Assembly (NCBI GenBank): GCA_005281725.1
Contig: SSBO01000003.1
Span: 1,449,396 to 1,513,395, forward strand
DNA length: 64,000 nt
Direction: 5' to 3'
Source: Wuchereria bancrofti
Taxonomy: Eukaryota; Nematoda; Chromadorea; Rhabditida; Onchocercidae
Shown: in pieces, positions 38,010 through 51,476 of the stretch
How the letters are laid out: each line of letters begins with the position of its first letter
Numbering within the stretch: the first letter of the stretch is position 1
Position numbers and translations under genes: made by a program
Notes under the pieces: model-generated
Databases searched by the model: none
Told to the model about the DNA's origin: nothing
The model's input: only the letters and a program-made list of their open reading frames with translations

Positions 38010-39872
38010 CTGAAAATAATAGAATGCAGGTATTTAATACAAGATTGGCTTGAAAATTTGTATAACAAAATTTTATTGTCCAGATGAATCGTACAATCTA
38101 AGTTTTAACATGTAACTAAACTAACTGTGCACTAAACTACGAAAGTCTCTCCTGTATAAGAAACGTTTTTGCGTAATGAAATCAAAGTAAAAAGACAAAC
38201 CATTAGTGAGGCTTCGAATACCATATTTTAAGCCTATCCTTCTGCAGTCCTGAAATTATATGTTCAAGTAAAACGCTATTTCCATTGGTATAAAGCGAGT
38301 TAACTTTCTGACAATTTCCCGGACCTAATATTAGACACAAGCATCTCATGAACTTCACGCAACCGACATGGTCATTAGTAATAAAACCAGTTGCGCTCCT
38401 GACTGGGCGGCTCGGGCATCCGCAAAGTATCAAAGAGTAGGAATTATTACGTTTACTTGATGGTATACGTGGGTACGTAAGATCTACGTCATTCAGATAG
38501 CACTTCCTTCTGCACTTCTTCCTGAAGTCTTAATTACAATACATTTATAAATCCATTTTTATAACATCACTTTTGTCGTACACCATATCTGCATATTTCC
38601 TATTCGTCACTGTGTTAATTCTGTGATCTAAGCTTCGTTAAAGTGATTTGTAATTTCACATGGAGCTTAACACTACATAATGGCTGAAGGCAAATCAAAA
38701 GTTCGTGGATACCTACTTTCTGTCTTATGTTGATCCAGATAGTTTGTCAGGACCTTCTACTGACTAACTGTAAAGAGACAAATTCAGATGTTGTTAGGTT
38801 ACATGTCATAAGAATACAAGTTTATGGTTTGGAAAGAATTCTTTTTTAAACTCTTTTTTATTTTGTTGAACTGACGTCGATTCCCAATATGGTAAATTGT
38901 CAGAATTAGAGGTATAGAAAGCAAAGCTTACTACGAGAAGGGTCACAATCAATATTTGAGCAATTGGAATGCGTGAATCATGCATATCGCAAAACTATGC
39001 AAGAGTTTTCAAAAATGGAAATTAGTGAGCCGTACATGATAAGCTGATGCTAATATTACCGACAGGGAAAGTTTGTGGAGGAATTCCATCCAATCATTAA
39101 GCTGCTCTATCAGGAAATGAAATGAGACGTAGTCGGTTATATTTCCACAAGCAAGGTGTGACAAGAGCGAGAATCAAATACACTAATAATACAGCGATGG
39201 GACAAAACACTTCTTATCACGGAATCTTCAAAAGAAATTAAGCAAAATCGACCCTTTTTCAATTTTATTGATGGTTTTCTGCTCTACATTGGGCATTAAA
39301 TAAGAAAATTGAGTATGATAGTAAATCATAAAACTGCTTCTACCATTAACATTCTAAACATTTTTCTTGATGTAGAACTGAAACGATCACAGCTGTGAAA
39401 TAGGTTAGAGCATAAATTTTTTTTAGAATGTATGTATGTAGTTATCGACATGTAGTATTTCGGCATCAAATCCAATTGCTCAAATATTATGATTGTAATC
39501 CTATATTTAATCTCCGTGGTTGCAATATGAAGGAAGTTGTAGTTAAACGGCAATTAAACTGTGTTATGTAGCTTTGAAAGATTTGAAAATGCTTTATGCG
39601 CTGTAAATTCCCAAATAGAGAAAGATTCGGAGTTCAACCTTAATCGTATTGAAAGGATGTACAGTGAGTGAAAAGGTTGGAATTAGGCATTTTCAAATCT
39701 TATTAAATTTCCAAGCATCTCATAATTATTATAATTCTAGTGCGAAACCGAACACCATGAATTCATTATAACCTGAAAATGCTTTGTATACAGTTAAAGA
39801 CTTATTGGTTATATGCACATTACTCTTCTTCCCAAATTCGTCACTTAATGAACACAAGAAACGCAATAAAAA
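38010..39872. other. Region upstream of NPL4 with unexplained coding-like stretches
   Basis: On the minus strand a ~109-codon open frame (38206-38533) has non-AT-rich codons and contains NSLYTNGNS, similar to the NPL4 UBX-like domain; another frame over part of it reads LREVHEMLVSNIRSGKLSES. No splice combination joins these in frame to NPL4. On the plus strand, segments at 38910-39024 (SQSIFEQLECVNHAYRKTM...), 39066-39125 (GKFVEEFHPIIKLLYQEMK) and 39572-39672 (FERFENALCAVNSQIEKD...) look like helical coding sequence but do not splice together in one frame. They may be a decayed gene. Confidence 0.35.
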
Positions 39873-42800
39873 TCATTGTAGTTCGAATGTTGATTCATCT
39901 GATTGCACTTTGTTGGGTAGCATTGGTTCATCTCTCTCAACTTCTTGTTGCTGCAAACAGATTCCAGTAATAAGAAGCAGTTGCTAACAAATATAAAATT
40001 GAACACAAAATTGAAACTCATTTCTATTTTACATTATTGTTCATTTGTATATTTACTATGTTACTACTCATTTTACTCCTTTTTTAAAAGATTCTGAAAC
40101 GCATGGTTCATGATAGTGAAATATGGAAATGAAGTTTTCTGGCTGTTTTATTCTACTTCTAACCATAGTGGAGTTAAGAGCAACTAAATGCCAACACATA
40201 TTACATTTTAGGAAGTCTTTTTCAGTCAAATTTTCAGGGCGAAACGCAGGATCGCAGTTTTTTCCTTAAGTTGCTTCTATTGAAAATGGAATTCGTGTAA
40301 TATGTTGTAATGTGATGTGTTTAGAAAAAGTCAAATGAACTCCAAAGATTTATTATTCATCAGCTTTCATACTTATTGCTCGTATGAATCAATTCTTCTA
40401 GTTATATGAAGCTTAGAAAAGTTATCAAATGGAATTACCTGGTTAATATACACTTGAGATATACGGACTTTTCTTCTTGTTCGTGAGGCAATGCAATCCA
40501 CTGATAACGAAAAACAACTGGGCAAAACTTCCTTCACTTGAGATTCTGAGAACGACTCTGTTGTTAAATTCAACGTTGGGCTGGATGGATATCCATTACA
40601 TGTCTTTTCAGCATTTCTGAAATAGCAACAAATTAATATCCAAAAATTTCAATACCTGACTACTTTTCAAATTGATCTGAATAATCATAAATTTGAAGAC
40701 AAAAAAAGTTTCCGAACAATTGTTAGAATTAAAAGTACTTCCATTCGTGATATGACAGTGCAAGATTATCATCCTGAAAAAAATTAAGATGCAAGGTGTC
40801 AAATTCCTATTCTAAATTTAGGTAAAAACACGTGAGAAATTTACCTTGATTTCTCAGAAGCAATTTGACGCACCGCTTCTTCCAAGTTAGTAAAAACACG
40901 TGCTGGCAAATTTCTCAGTTTTTCTAGTACGACATCGAACTTCACTTTTAAATCCAAAATCATTTCATCCTGAAATGAATGTGATTGATATGCAAATAAA
41001 TTTATATGAAAATGATGTTGTAAAGCTTACTGTAGTTTCCAAAGAAGATGATTTATTAATTTTAGGAACACTAGTTTCTGGAAAAATATGATCAATTTTC
41101 GGACTTCGGAAATCAACGCTTTCATCAAATCTAACGGTTTTCCCCTGAAAAATAATTTTACATAATATTTCCATTTATCAATCATGCACTAATATCTATC
41201 TTCGATATAAAATCAGGAAATCTAGAAATTTAGGCAGCAAGGACCAACTGGTGTTCTTTTTGACATCATAAGAGATGAAGACGGTGTAACTAAAATAGAC
41301 GTCGAATCAACTTTTGCCGAAATGATCGGTTCCATAGAAAATGAGCGGGCAGTTAACGCAGTCAATGGCAAAGGTTTAGCAAATTTCACAGCAGCCGTGT
41401 CCAAGGGATTTATTCCATTAGGAAATAATGATGGTCGTTCACGGCCACGCTAAATGAAAAAAAATATATATATATATTTTTTTATATATGTTAAAAAAAT
41501 ATATATATTAAAAAATTGATCAGAATGTCAACAGAGTTAAAAAAAATTGATGATTTTTAGATTTTTAGAGAATATTTTTTTTTAGAGAATGGCTAATTTC
41601 TGAAACCATTATTTTGAATCAGAAATAGAACTGTTTTATGGAGTTCGAGTATACAAATGTCTAAACTAAGTAGAACTGGAATGACTTAAATAAGATGAAC
41701 ACTCAAATAGGTGAAAATAACCTACAAAGATGGAAGCTCTTCCAGAAATTGAATTCTGTGGACATCTGTTTAAAATACTTGTCAGTGCGGCATCATCACG
41801 CTCAAATATTTCATTGATTGGTTTCAGAGGCGCTTTTGCAAAATACAACTTTGATTCACATTTTGCATCTGAATGCTGAAAATTATTCTTTCCATGAATC
41901 ATGACGTTAAAATAAACAATTAACAAATAACAAACAAACTAACAAACAAAAAAAGCTCAATTCTGACAAATCTTTTCAGAGAGTTAAATATCAAAATTTT
42001 TTGAAAATTTTACGTCTGGGTAGAAATAAATGTTGGAAAATTCAAACTGAAATAATTACATTAAGGATGGCTTTGCAAATCGCTTTCTGACTGCTAGGTG
42101 TTTCAGCTATTTGCTTGTTTCTTGACGAAATGTGTTGTAGTTGCACAGGCGCTAAGGAATTCTTGCATGATCCAATTTTAATACTTGACCCTGGGACTGT
42201 CTGCAAAACTCAAGTATAGGGCAACCTTTTGCGAAATTGTCGAAACATAATGGAAACTGAATAAGAATAAATGTCACTTCTATGTTCAATATTATATTTT
42301 ATCCAACTACTTAAATGATAATGATGACCTTGACGCTAAATTTCATAAAATGAGCTCTTGTCGAATAGTCTGTCTTGATTTTCCGATTTTGTGCCCTGGA
42401 AAATTGCTAACATGCTTTATAAAGACACATTTCTTAATCGTCCTGTTTTGTAACGAAACCCTAAACTTTGGAAATGCTCAAGTTTAGATACTGTCAGAAC
42501 AGTCCGAAAGCTAAGCCTGTGAATTTGCAAAAGTTAATTTTCTGCATTAAGAACTTTCTTTTGATAATATAATTCTACATCGTCCATAACTTTAATATAT
42601 AGAGACGTAGATAACAGTTTGAGCTTGCTGCATACATTTGTGATTAGTCTGAAAGTGTTAATTATAAAAGCTATATCTGACACTAAGCTTACGCATATTT
42701 CGTGCCAGCTTCAATCATCCTTTTCCGTTTCTCGGCAGCTGTAAGCTCTTTAGTTATTCCACCATCGTTTATTTTACGCAATGTTGAAGTCCGATGTTTG

Positions 42801-43364
42801 CTGGAATTCACTGAGAAATGGTACAAAGCCGACAAGTTTTCTTACTACTCCTTAACTAAAAGGTAGAATAAAAAGTAGACAATTAACTATCAGCAGTATA
42901 ACACGGGCCGTTATAATTCTCATAATGACTATATGCTTCCTTAATAGAAATAAAGATTAAATTTCATACAAAAAAGGGAAAAATGAATGGGAAAGGATAT
43001 ATTTTTGGTAGGGATAAACAAATATGAATCTTCTATCTCTAGTCTCCTAAAGATAAACATAAACTTTTCAACTTTAACCATCACTTTAAATTAGTCGATC
43101 TTTTTTTAAATTACTGGAAAAATCATTTCTTAGAATCTATCATTCTTGAAAAAAAAATGCAAAAATTTTACATTGCAAGTCATGGCACAAGAAGGAGAAC
43201 CACTAAATCGGTAGGCCCGGTTAACCTTAGGACATTACAAGATAGATTCATTTATACATTTCTTTCGAGTTTATGTCAACTTCACTCCCAGTTTCCAGAT
43301 ATATCTCACTTTTAATGAAATTTACAAACCTTTGCTGATTATTTCTCAATGAAGCTCGCCCCAT
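39873..43364 (-). CDS. Unrecognised basic protein with PP1-docking-like KTVRF motif
   Basis: Ten exons: 43330-43364, 42693-42800, 42591-42648, 42060-42200, 41726-41875, 41249-41449, 41031-41144, 40845-40969, 40439-40616, 39873-39950; 395 residues, all phases matching. No family recognised. It is Ser/Lys/Arg-rich and mostly disordered, with a basic cluster AEKRKRM near residue 40, a Pro/Ser region, SKRTPGKTVRFDESVDF across an exon junction (residues 227-242) and a short helical segment (KFDVVLEKLRNLPARVFTNL) in exon 8. KTVRF fits the RVxF motif that docks protein phosphatase 1, and the adjacent TP and SP sites are CDK-type, as in mitotic or nuclear regulators. That is inference from motifs only. 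The acceptor ATTGCAG lies 43 nt before the ATG. Exon 3 (58 nt) and the first junction are the weakest parts. Confidence 0.65.
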
Positions 43365-44227
43365 CGGATGGATTGTGATACTGTTGCACTATTTCCCGCT
43401 GGTTCTTCTGCAATTTTATAGAGCAATTCAATTGAAATAACTCGTCAATAGCAATTAACTGAAGCCTAGACGATACGTGGTGACACTTTTATTTAAATTA
43501 CCAAAAGCGAAATACAGGTACGAATATCCAAAGATGCTATGAGCGCCCTCTCCGCCGCATATCGCACTTTTGCCGCCATTCACACCATTTGAAAATAAAG
43601 CAGCATTTAACGCGTTCGATATGAAAAGTTTTGATTGCACAGAAGGATGAAAGTACAATTTTAAGGTATGTTTGATGGATTGAAATGTTGCTGACTCGTT
43701 GTATTAAGTAATTGTAGTTATTCCAGATTATGTGCTTGATTAAACGTTGCATTAATATTACTGTTATCTGGCATACAAATCATCCTCCCGGAACATTTAG
43801 ATGTTTACTGGTTGTGTTTCTTGCCATGCTGGAGTGTTTTCATATTTGAGTTTGCATCAGTCTGAAAAATGCACGATATGACTTATCAGGAAGTCTTGAT
43901 AGGCTAACATTCATTCATAGAAGAAGCGTGAATGTTACTTTTGATATTTAAACGCTTGTTATGCATCATGTTCGTGGTACTTGTATATTTCATCCGCCTT
44001 TATTACATTTTTACAGATCAGTGATTTCAGTTAAGTACCGAATTCGAAAATGATAACTTCCTTTACCTGTACTTCTTTTTCCGATATTTGAGTATTTGCA
44101 TTTTGAAATATTTCAGTACCATATGCTATATCATGATACTTTCACACGTAGAACTATCATAGTATCATGTTGTTTTATTTTTTATTCATTAAAACCGGAA
44201 CATAAACAAAAGGAAAGAAAAGAAGAA
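43365..44227. other. Intergenic region between two minus-strand genes
   Basis: This holds the 43-nt leader of the KTVRF gene next to a TTGCAG acceptor (43365-43407) and the 3' trailer of the FAS1 gene. No other feature supported. Confidence 0.55.
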
Positions 44228-47200
44228 TTAAATGAAATCAAAAGCCGAGCATAATGTGTGATGTCTGCGTAATGGTTGACTTTTCAATGGACTCTCCAGT
44301 GTGTGTAAAATACCATTCACAGCAAGTATATCCATATCCTGCATTTTTAAATTTAGTTTTCAGTTAAGGATTTGAAGAGTACCACGTTATGTTAGAGTGT
44401 GCAGCATTACTGCGAAGGAATGGATTGTTTGTTTAATGGATATGCGAAGGAATGGATTGTTTGTTTAATGGATTGTTGTAAGTGTTAGGAAGTTAAGGTA
44501 ATAAGAAGATGGCTGTATAGATCTTTTCGACTAATGACCTAAGTAGTACGGTTTGCGAAATTTTTACTCACCTGTAAATCAATATCACCAAATGTTGTCT
44601 TCTTGTCTACTCTCTGACCACCATAATATTCACCTCCAACATTTTTCAGAACTACAGGAAGCTCTCCATTACCCGTTCTTACCTGGAGATTCTTCGAACA
44701 CAACAGTCCTTTAAATTAAGTGAGCGTTGAGAAGAATCAAGTGAATTTAAATGATAAGTAAAAATTACCCTCAAAAATATGTCTGCGGACAAAATTATTT
44801 GCCATCGTTTTATTCTTCCTTAATGCTCGAACTTGATTATTCGATAACGCATCATTAGAAGGCAGAAAAATGGTATACAGCCGGTCATTCTCCAAATTGA
44901 CGTTACTGTCATTGAGTAACGAAGCGAATACAGAAAATTCATATCGAGCAGTTAACAGCTCTTCTAATGTATTCGTAGTTCTCGGTAAAGGCTAAATTTT
45001 ATACATTTTAAGTAAATTTCTTAGTTCCAAAAAAAAAAAAGACTGAAAAAAGCAGACATGAAAATTAGAGAGATGAGCTAAAGGAGGAATAGTCCAATTT
45101 TCTTAGTTGAATGGGAGGATCAAAGACTTCGAACCTAACAGCAAGTGTCAGACTTCCAAATTTAACGGTTTAATTAGTAAGAGATGTGCTCATTATTGTT
45201 CATGCTCATATCCACGTCTATAGTCATACTGTGAGAGAATTTTTGAATCCTAACTTAAAAATTCATATTTTTGAGACATAACTATGATCAATATGCAAAA
45301 GTTCAAAAGTACATACAGCATCAATAGTATAAATGGTCGTGTTGCAATACTTCATAGGTGGTTTTACTGTTTTTGCGCATCCGAAGATTGGCCTTACAGA
45401 TTTCGTCGATGAAGGAATCTGAATTCGCAAAAAGATATCTATAAGGTCGAAAAGTCCTCAATAACTAGTTTTTGATAGCGGCAAAATCTTTAAAAATATC
45501 TACGGGTAATTAAAAATATTAATTTAAGTGAGTGACTATTAATAAATCAATTACCTTCGAACCATATGCTGTTTCGATCAGATTATTTGTGATATGTGAA
45601 TCATTTATGATAATATGATTCATAACAAATGATTTTTCATCAGTCAAATTCTGAAATTAAAAATAAAATTGGCAAGTTGAGTAAAGACAAGATAGTTAAA
45701 GTTTTGATGGGACGATGTAAGAACTAAAATAACTTTTCGTTTATTTAAAATGAAGAACAGTGGCTTTATAATGAGAAGTAAGGAAGAAGGTTGTTCAAGT
45801 AATTGCAGTGAATTAGAATAAACTTAATGCTATCTTTTCTGGTTCAGCTATTGATATCTAAGTAATGTATTGAAGCAAAGGAATAATTAAAAGATTGCGT
45901 ACTCGGAAAGAATCATCGGGTGGTACAAATATAGCCACTGGCTCATCTTCATAACCAATATTGCGTTCAACGATTTCCAAGAATTCTCGACCGGGAAACT
46001 CTAAGTGGTCGCGCCAATCTATTGCAGCTGTAAACTTCAAAAGATAATTTATTATAACAACAGCTTTTCGGTTCTATAAAATTTTGAGATCTTCAGTGAA
46101 GTTATTTTGGACAATGGAGAAGGTAAAAACGAATTAAGTTCAAACCCAGATTTACATTGTTCTGGAAGTATTACGTCATCGATGATATGAATGACACCAT
46201 TTGAAGCTACTCGATTAGTATTTAAAATTCGACCATTATCCAGACGAATTAATTCTGTGTTATTTCCATCCCACTAAATTTCAATTATAATAATTTCCAC
46301 TTTACGACATTTAATTACTGCAACTCTAATTAAAATTTTATTTGCGAAATGATCTGTGGCTTTGTTGCATATAAACGTAATTCTTCATTTATTTAACAAA
46401 TGATCCAAGTGAGATTGAAGTCTCGACCTGTTTAAAAAAGCGATGTTTGATACCAGTAATTGATGTTATAGCATTTTCCTTAAATGGTGAACATAACATG
46501 CCATCATATACATGTTCCTTGATCAATTCTATAAAAAAAGATCTTAATTTAATTGAAATTTAGTTTAAGAAATTTAGAGAAACATTATGTTTCACCTCTT
46601 GCGCATCCTTTTTTTTGATACATACGTGTTTGAAGTGATGAAGATAATGAAGTAAATGTTTCGTTGCTAAAAACGAATACAGTAGAAATGAGATTGTTTG
46701 ATGCAAGACGTTTTTGAAGATCATCAGTTAACACTGAAAAGGATTATTTAAATTTATTTAAATTCTATGTCTCAATCTCATTATCTCATTTTTGCTTCAG
46801 TTACTTTTTTCAAATAAAAAAAAAAAACTACAAAGGAAAATAATGAAATTAGATTGTTTTAGCAAGAGCTGATGAAATGATTTTAAAGCTTACAACTGCT
46901 GAAAGCAGAAAAATTCGGATCACTTATAATAATGTCAAGAAGTGTTTGAGTCGTTATATTAGGTAAAGGCGCATTTAACAATTGCACTGTGCCATTTTTC
47001 CATTCCAGATCTTCATCTATTATTTTGATACAGTTCAAAAGAGGCTAAAATTTTCAAAACTGATTCGGGTATTTCATAAAAACCTAAAATATAGTAATAA
47101 ATTTCTGTTTATGGTTCTCCGCATTTCTTGATTCCTGGATTATATATGAATAATTTTTGTAAAAATTGCTTACACAACGATAAAGACAATATGTCTAGAA

Positions 47201-50200
47201 TTCAATTCAAATTAATCTGAATTGAATAGGACGAAGTAAGGGAAATAAGTGTAGGATAAATGCAGTGAAGGAACTCTTTTTTAACTTTTTAAATTAGCGA
47301 ATTAAAATTGATATGAATTTGATGGGAAGAATTATTTACTTACTCAAAAAATGAAGTAAATTATTCCTACTTTATCGTCTAAATCTGTTTGCTCGAGATT
47401 TCTTGACACAATAACAAAAGCTCCTTGTTTTCGCGTCGGCAATTTCTGAGAGTTTAACATCTCATAGCTACGGTACGGTTGTTCCAGGATATATTCGTCC
47501 CAATTCCTGCTGTCAGTACCGTTCTAAAAGAATGAAACAACAAAATAACAGATATTCTACAGCTTTAAAAAAAAAGTTACCTTATTCAATTGTGATAGCG
47601 TATGTAAAGACTGAAAAGAGTTTTACTAAAATAAATGCTTAAAAATTGAGATAGAAAGACAAAATATCTGCTAAATGACAAGTTATAAATCAAAAGAAGA
47701 AAATTGGAATTTATTTCCGGAATAATGAAGAGTAAAAAAATGGAAAGATTTTATAAATTCGTAAATTTCAAATTCCTTACAAATTGTGCAAAGAGAATAG
47801 GAAAGAAAAGTTAAGAGAAATTTTTAATATCAGAAAACTTATACCGCTGAGCAAGATTCATTGTTTGGTATCAGTAAAGTTGTAAATTTGATATCCTTTG
47901 ATGCTAATGCCTCTATACAGACATTCTTTTTATGCAACAATTCTTCCAGAGATTTCGGAATATCATCTGAAAAACCGTCCTAAGAATTTGACAGTTAATG
48001 CATACCTCAATTCCATCCGGTAAAATGTATAACGTACGCCAAATAAAAAGTGTCATATATTTAGAGATAAGTACATATACTACTGAAAACCGGACGAGAA
48101 GTGATATAAAGAAATAAGAAAGTAAACATACATGGAAAACATCCTTTCTTGATATCTGAAGTATAATATCCATCACAACATTCAACGATTCTTATCAACG
48201 TTCCGTTACTATCACTCGTAACACAACGCATAGCTCGTTTATATGACGTACACGTTGATCCAGAAATATCCCACAATAATGGTACTTTCTTTTCTCGTAC
48301 ACAAACATGCTGTCTAAATATTGAAGTTTTCGAAGTGTTAAAATAGATATAATAGTCTAACTAACATAATTTTCCAGTGGAAAACTAGGAGTTCTTGAAT
48401 TTTTATCCCACCACTGTAAATATTGTCAACATTGAGTACTCAGTTACCAACCAAAATTGTAATTACTCTTGTGAAAATTTCTAATCTCCAATTTGTTATT
48501 GATTGTCTCAAAAATTGTTTCGAGTTCTACCATAATGTCTGTTCTTATTATTAGAGCTTATATCCCAATCGTGATTAGTCACCTTGATACGATAACTTTT
48601 TTTAAACAATTCAAACACTCGAAGTCTTTGTCAGTTTCTGGTTTTTCTCAATTGTAGGTAAACAAATTACATGTCATGTCATTCTTCCTAACAATTCACC
48701 TCGATGACACAAAAAATTTGACTTTGTCATATTGCTTGTTAGTCTTCTATCTTTACCAGATCTATATCTCATCAATAGTAAGTTTGGTCTTTTCAGACAA
48801 TCTTATATAAAATGGGGCTGTCACCACTGTCACCTTTCCAAGATTCCGAATCCGGATATAAAGTAAAATGATGCATGTCAAAATTTAATACTGCAGCATG
48901 AGCAAAAGCTTCATGATCCAAAAGCTTCATACTATGAATTAGTCGTCTAGCTTTGGTGACAATATCAGTAATAGTATGTTTTTTAGACTAACTCATAGTC
49001 ACCGTAAATGGTTCTATTTTGAATTATTAAAATGAAATGTACACATCCTGCAAGCTTACATAAAATAATGGAGGAATTCAAGTAGAGCATACTATGAGGC
49101 TTAGTACATTTCATTATTTATTGCTCATAGATAGTAGCCAATGTTGAAATTTGTTTAACTTTTTTTGTTTTTATTAGCACATCGAAAATTTTATGGAAGT
49201 TTTTTTAGAGATTTATATATAAATGTTGTATGTACCATTTGTCATCACAGTAAGCTTTTCACATTTCTTTTTAGCAGAGTTACTAAAGAGCAAAATTTTG
49301 AAAATGATTGGAGATACAGTATCAGGTGTTAAAGATTTAATCGATTTTCTTCAGTAAACGACCTTTTGCCTGGCTTTACAGGTCAAACTAATCCGTTATT
49401 AACCTGTATCTCACTGAAATGTGTAATCTCTGTGCTATATAGAATTGGTCTCAATCAGTGAAATTCCATGAAAAGATATCCAATATAATCAGTGGAGCTG
49501 AAATTTTAAACTGGGAAATTTCAAAAATTGGGGACACTTCTGAAAATGCTATAAAATGGAAGTATTGATTAGTTTAATTATATTTCAAATATACTAACTC
49601 AATCGTAATACCGCCTTTATGGAAAGTTGGTCGTTCTTTTCTCAATTCTGTATTCGAATTCATTTGCTTTGTTCGTCGTTTATCGTTGTTCAGGAAAGAA
49701 ATCATTTGTTCCAAGAATTCATTGGTCTTAAAGTATAAACAAATTAGCTCAAGAAATGAGATGGCTATTTAAGATATCATTCAAGTAATAATCAGAAACA
49801 ATCTATGCAAAAGACTACAAGAAAAATTGTTTTTGTTATTTCCACCAATTGATAGAATACCATTCGACGACGTGTTTCATTTGCTTCAAACATCAATCAC
49901 AACAGCTTCTCTAATTCATAGATGAGTATTCTTTATTAACTTATGAAACTCTTAAATTCTTAAATCAAAAAAGAAACTTTTAAATTATTCACAGGAGAGA
50001 GAATTATCCCAATATGTAAAAACACAGCCATTTAAAATTTGAATTACTCTACCAATGTATCAGTTAAAAATCTACAAAACGAATAAACAAATCTTTTCAA
50101 TTTCACTTACAAATAATTATAATCCATTATCATTGCTCCCATTTCTTAGGAGCAATCTTTTCCTGAAGTGTAATTATCGGTAGCTCTCTTAATAGAAATA

Positions 50201-50627
50201 TCAAATTGATAACATATCACTTGATAGGCAATAACTTAAATTAATAAAATAAAAAAGTTAGACCTTACTGGCTACAGTATTATAATCTTCGTGAACATCC
50301 ATTTGCTCATCATCGATAATACTATCAAAAGAATCATCCATTCTATAGAGATGCTGTAATTGAAGTAATTAATATCTTTCACATATTATAAAATTATTAT
50401 AACTTTTTTAATACAACAAAAACATTAAAATGGATAGTTTTCAATTTTCTTTGGCAAAATTTTTTGGTAAAATAAACCTGTGTAATATGAAAAAGTTTGG
50501 ATAAGAATGTCTCGAAAGGTGCAATAGCAGAAGTTCCATGATCGTCTCGAATCACTGTTACAAGAGATTGTGTATCATGTAGTGATATCAGTGAAAAGAT
50601 AAGATAAATGAATAAATTTACAATCAT
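44228..50627 (-). CDS. Secreted EMI + four-FAS1 matricellular protein (TGFBI/periostin type)
   Basis: Eighteen exons: 50478-50627, 50264-50353, 49595-49726, 48366-48413, 48132-48309, 47845-47966, 47581-47610, 47371-47523, 46894-47044, 46596-46733, 46428-46528, 46156-46273, 45903-46027, 45555-45650, 45317-45418, 44769-44991, 44572-44708, 44228-44338; 734 residues. The start MIVNLFIYLIFSLISLHDTQS is a signal peptide. An acidic linker leads to an EMI-like Cys module (about 141-199, with VECCDGYY...KKGCFP). FAS1 domains follow at roughly 200-325 (divergent), 330-470 (ending NGVIHIIDDVILPEQ), 471-578, and 579-722 (TIFLPSNDALS, then DILAVNGILHTLESPL). This is the TGFBI/periostin architecture; such proteins bind collagen and integrins in matrix. 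No GPI or membrane segment is seen at the C-terminus. An acceptor (CTTTTTTTAG) lies 37 nt before the ATG. Exon 7 is only 30 nt. Confidence 0.92.
44411..44474. repeat. Perfect 32-bp tandem duplication
   Basis: A 31-32-base unit starting TGCGAAGGAATGG is repeated head to tail (44411-44442, 44443-44474) in the last intron of the FAS1 gene. It looks like a recent slippage event. Confidence 0.85.
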
Positions 50628-51223
50628 TCTTCTTCCACTTTTGCTCTTTTTCTTCAACAATGTGCTAAAAAAAGAAAAGCAAAATTAACTTGTAATGAAT
50701 TAAGTTGAAAATAGAAGAATAAAAAGTTAGTTGAATTTTAGCACTTTTTCTAGCAATGTATCCGAATTATGCAATTCATTCCTTATTATTATTCAAGTTT
50801 CATTATTGTCAATGCGAAAAGGATGACAAAAGATGAATAGACAGATAAATAGGACGTCCTAATTACAATATCAAACTTTTGCATATAATATATCTCAATT
50901 TCTATTTACATCATAAACAAATTTTATTATTCATCAAATACTTCTCTTTCTTACAAATAAGCATTTGTTATTAATTGTTATAATTTTGATCTCTCCCCCC
51001 AAAAGAGATATTAATTGTTTGTAGATTTTTTCATATACTTCCGCAATTCAACATTGAAACATTAACTCCCATCGCTTGTCTACAACCCATGACTAATCTT
51101 CTCTGAGCTAATTCACCCATTAACGTTTCAATTCCACTTTCTTTTCTTCTTCCTTGTTCTTCAACTATTTCTGTATTTAGTGAAACTCTCGCTGCCTCGC
51201 ATTTCATACTGATACCGTTCACC

Positions 51224-51234
51224 NNNNNNNNNNN
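51224..51234. other. Assembly gap (11 N)
   Basis: Eleven unknown bases followed by a C-rich stretch (CCCCACCTCCCTCTCCCCCC). Confidence 0.98.
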
Positions 51235-51284
51235 CCCCACCTCCCTCTCCCCCCAAAAGAGATATTAATTGTTTGTAGATTTTT

Positions 51285-51476
51285 TCATATACTTCCGCAA
51301 TTCAACATTGAAACATTAACTCCCATCGCTTGTCTACAACCCATGACTAATCTTCTCTGAGCTAATTCACCCATTAACGTTTCAATTCCACTTTCTTTTC
51401 TTCTTCCTTGTTCTTCAACTATTTCTGTATTTAGTGAAACTCTCGCTGCCTCGCATTTCATACTGATACCGTTCAC
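51285..51476 (-). CDS. Coding-like terminal exon, unrecognised (duplicated at 51031-51222)
   Basis: On the minus strand an acceptor-like CATTAGAG is followed by an open frame to a TGA. It reads VNGISMKCEAARVSLN, continues with an acidic/basic helical stretch (RRKESGIETLMGELAQRR) and ends MGVNVSMLNCGSI. Codon use looks coding. No upstream exon fits between here and TTI1, whose own frame already ends at 51829, although a donor-like GTTAAG overlaps the TTI1 stop. It may be a separate small gene starting at the internal Met, or the last exon of a gene broken by the gap. The identical copy before the gap is listed under the duplication. Confidence 0.35.
   Translation of the reverse strand: MNGISMKCEAARVSLNTEIVEEQGRRKESGIETLMGELAQRRLVMGCRQAMGVNVSMLNCGSI

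Noticed and set aside
41456..41512. Long TA-rich palindromic stretch
   Set aside because: Simple AT sequence within an intron; pairing is expected from composition.
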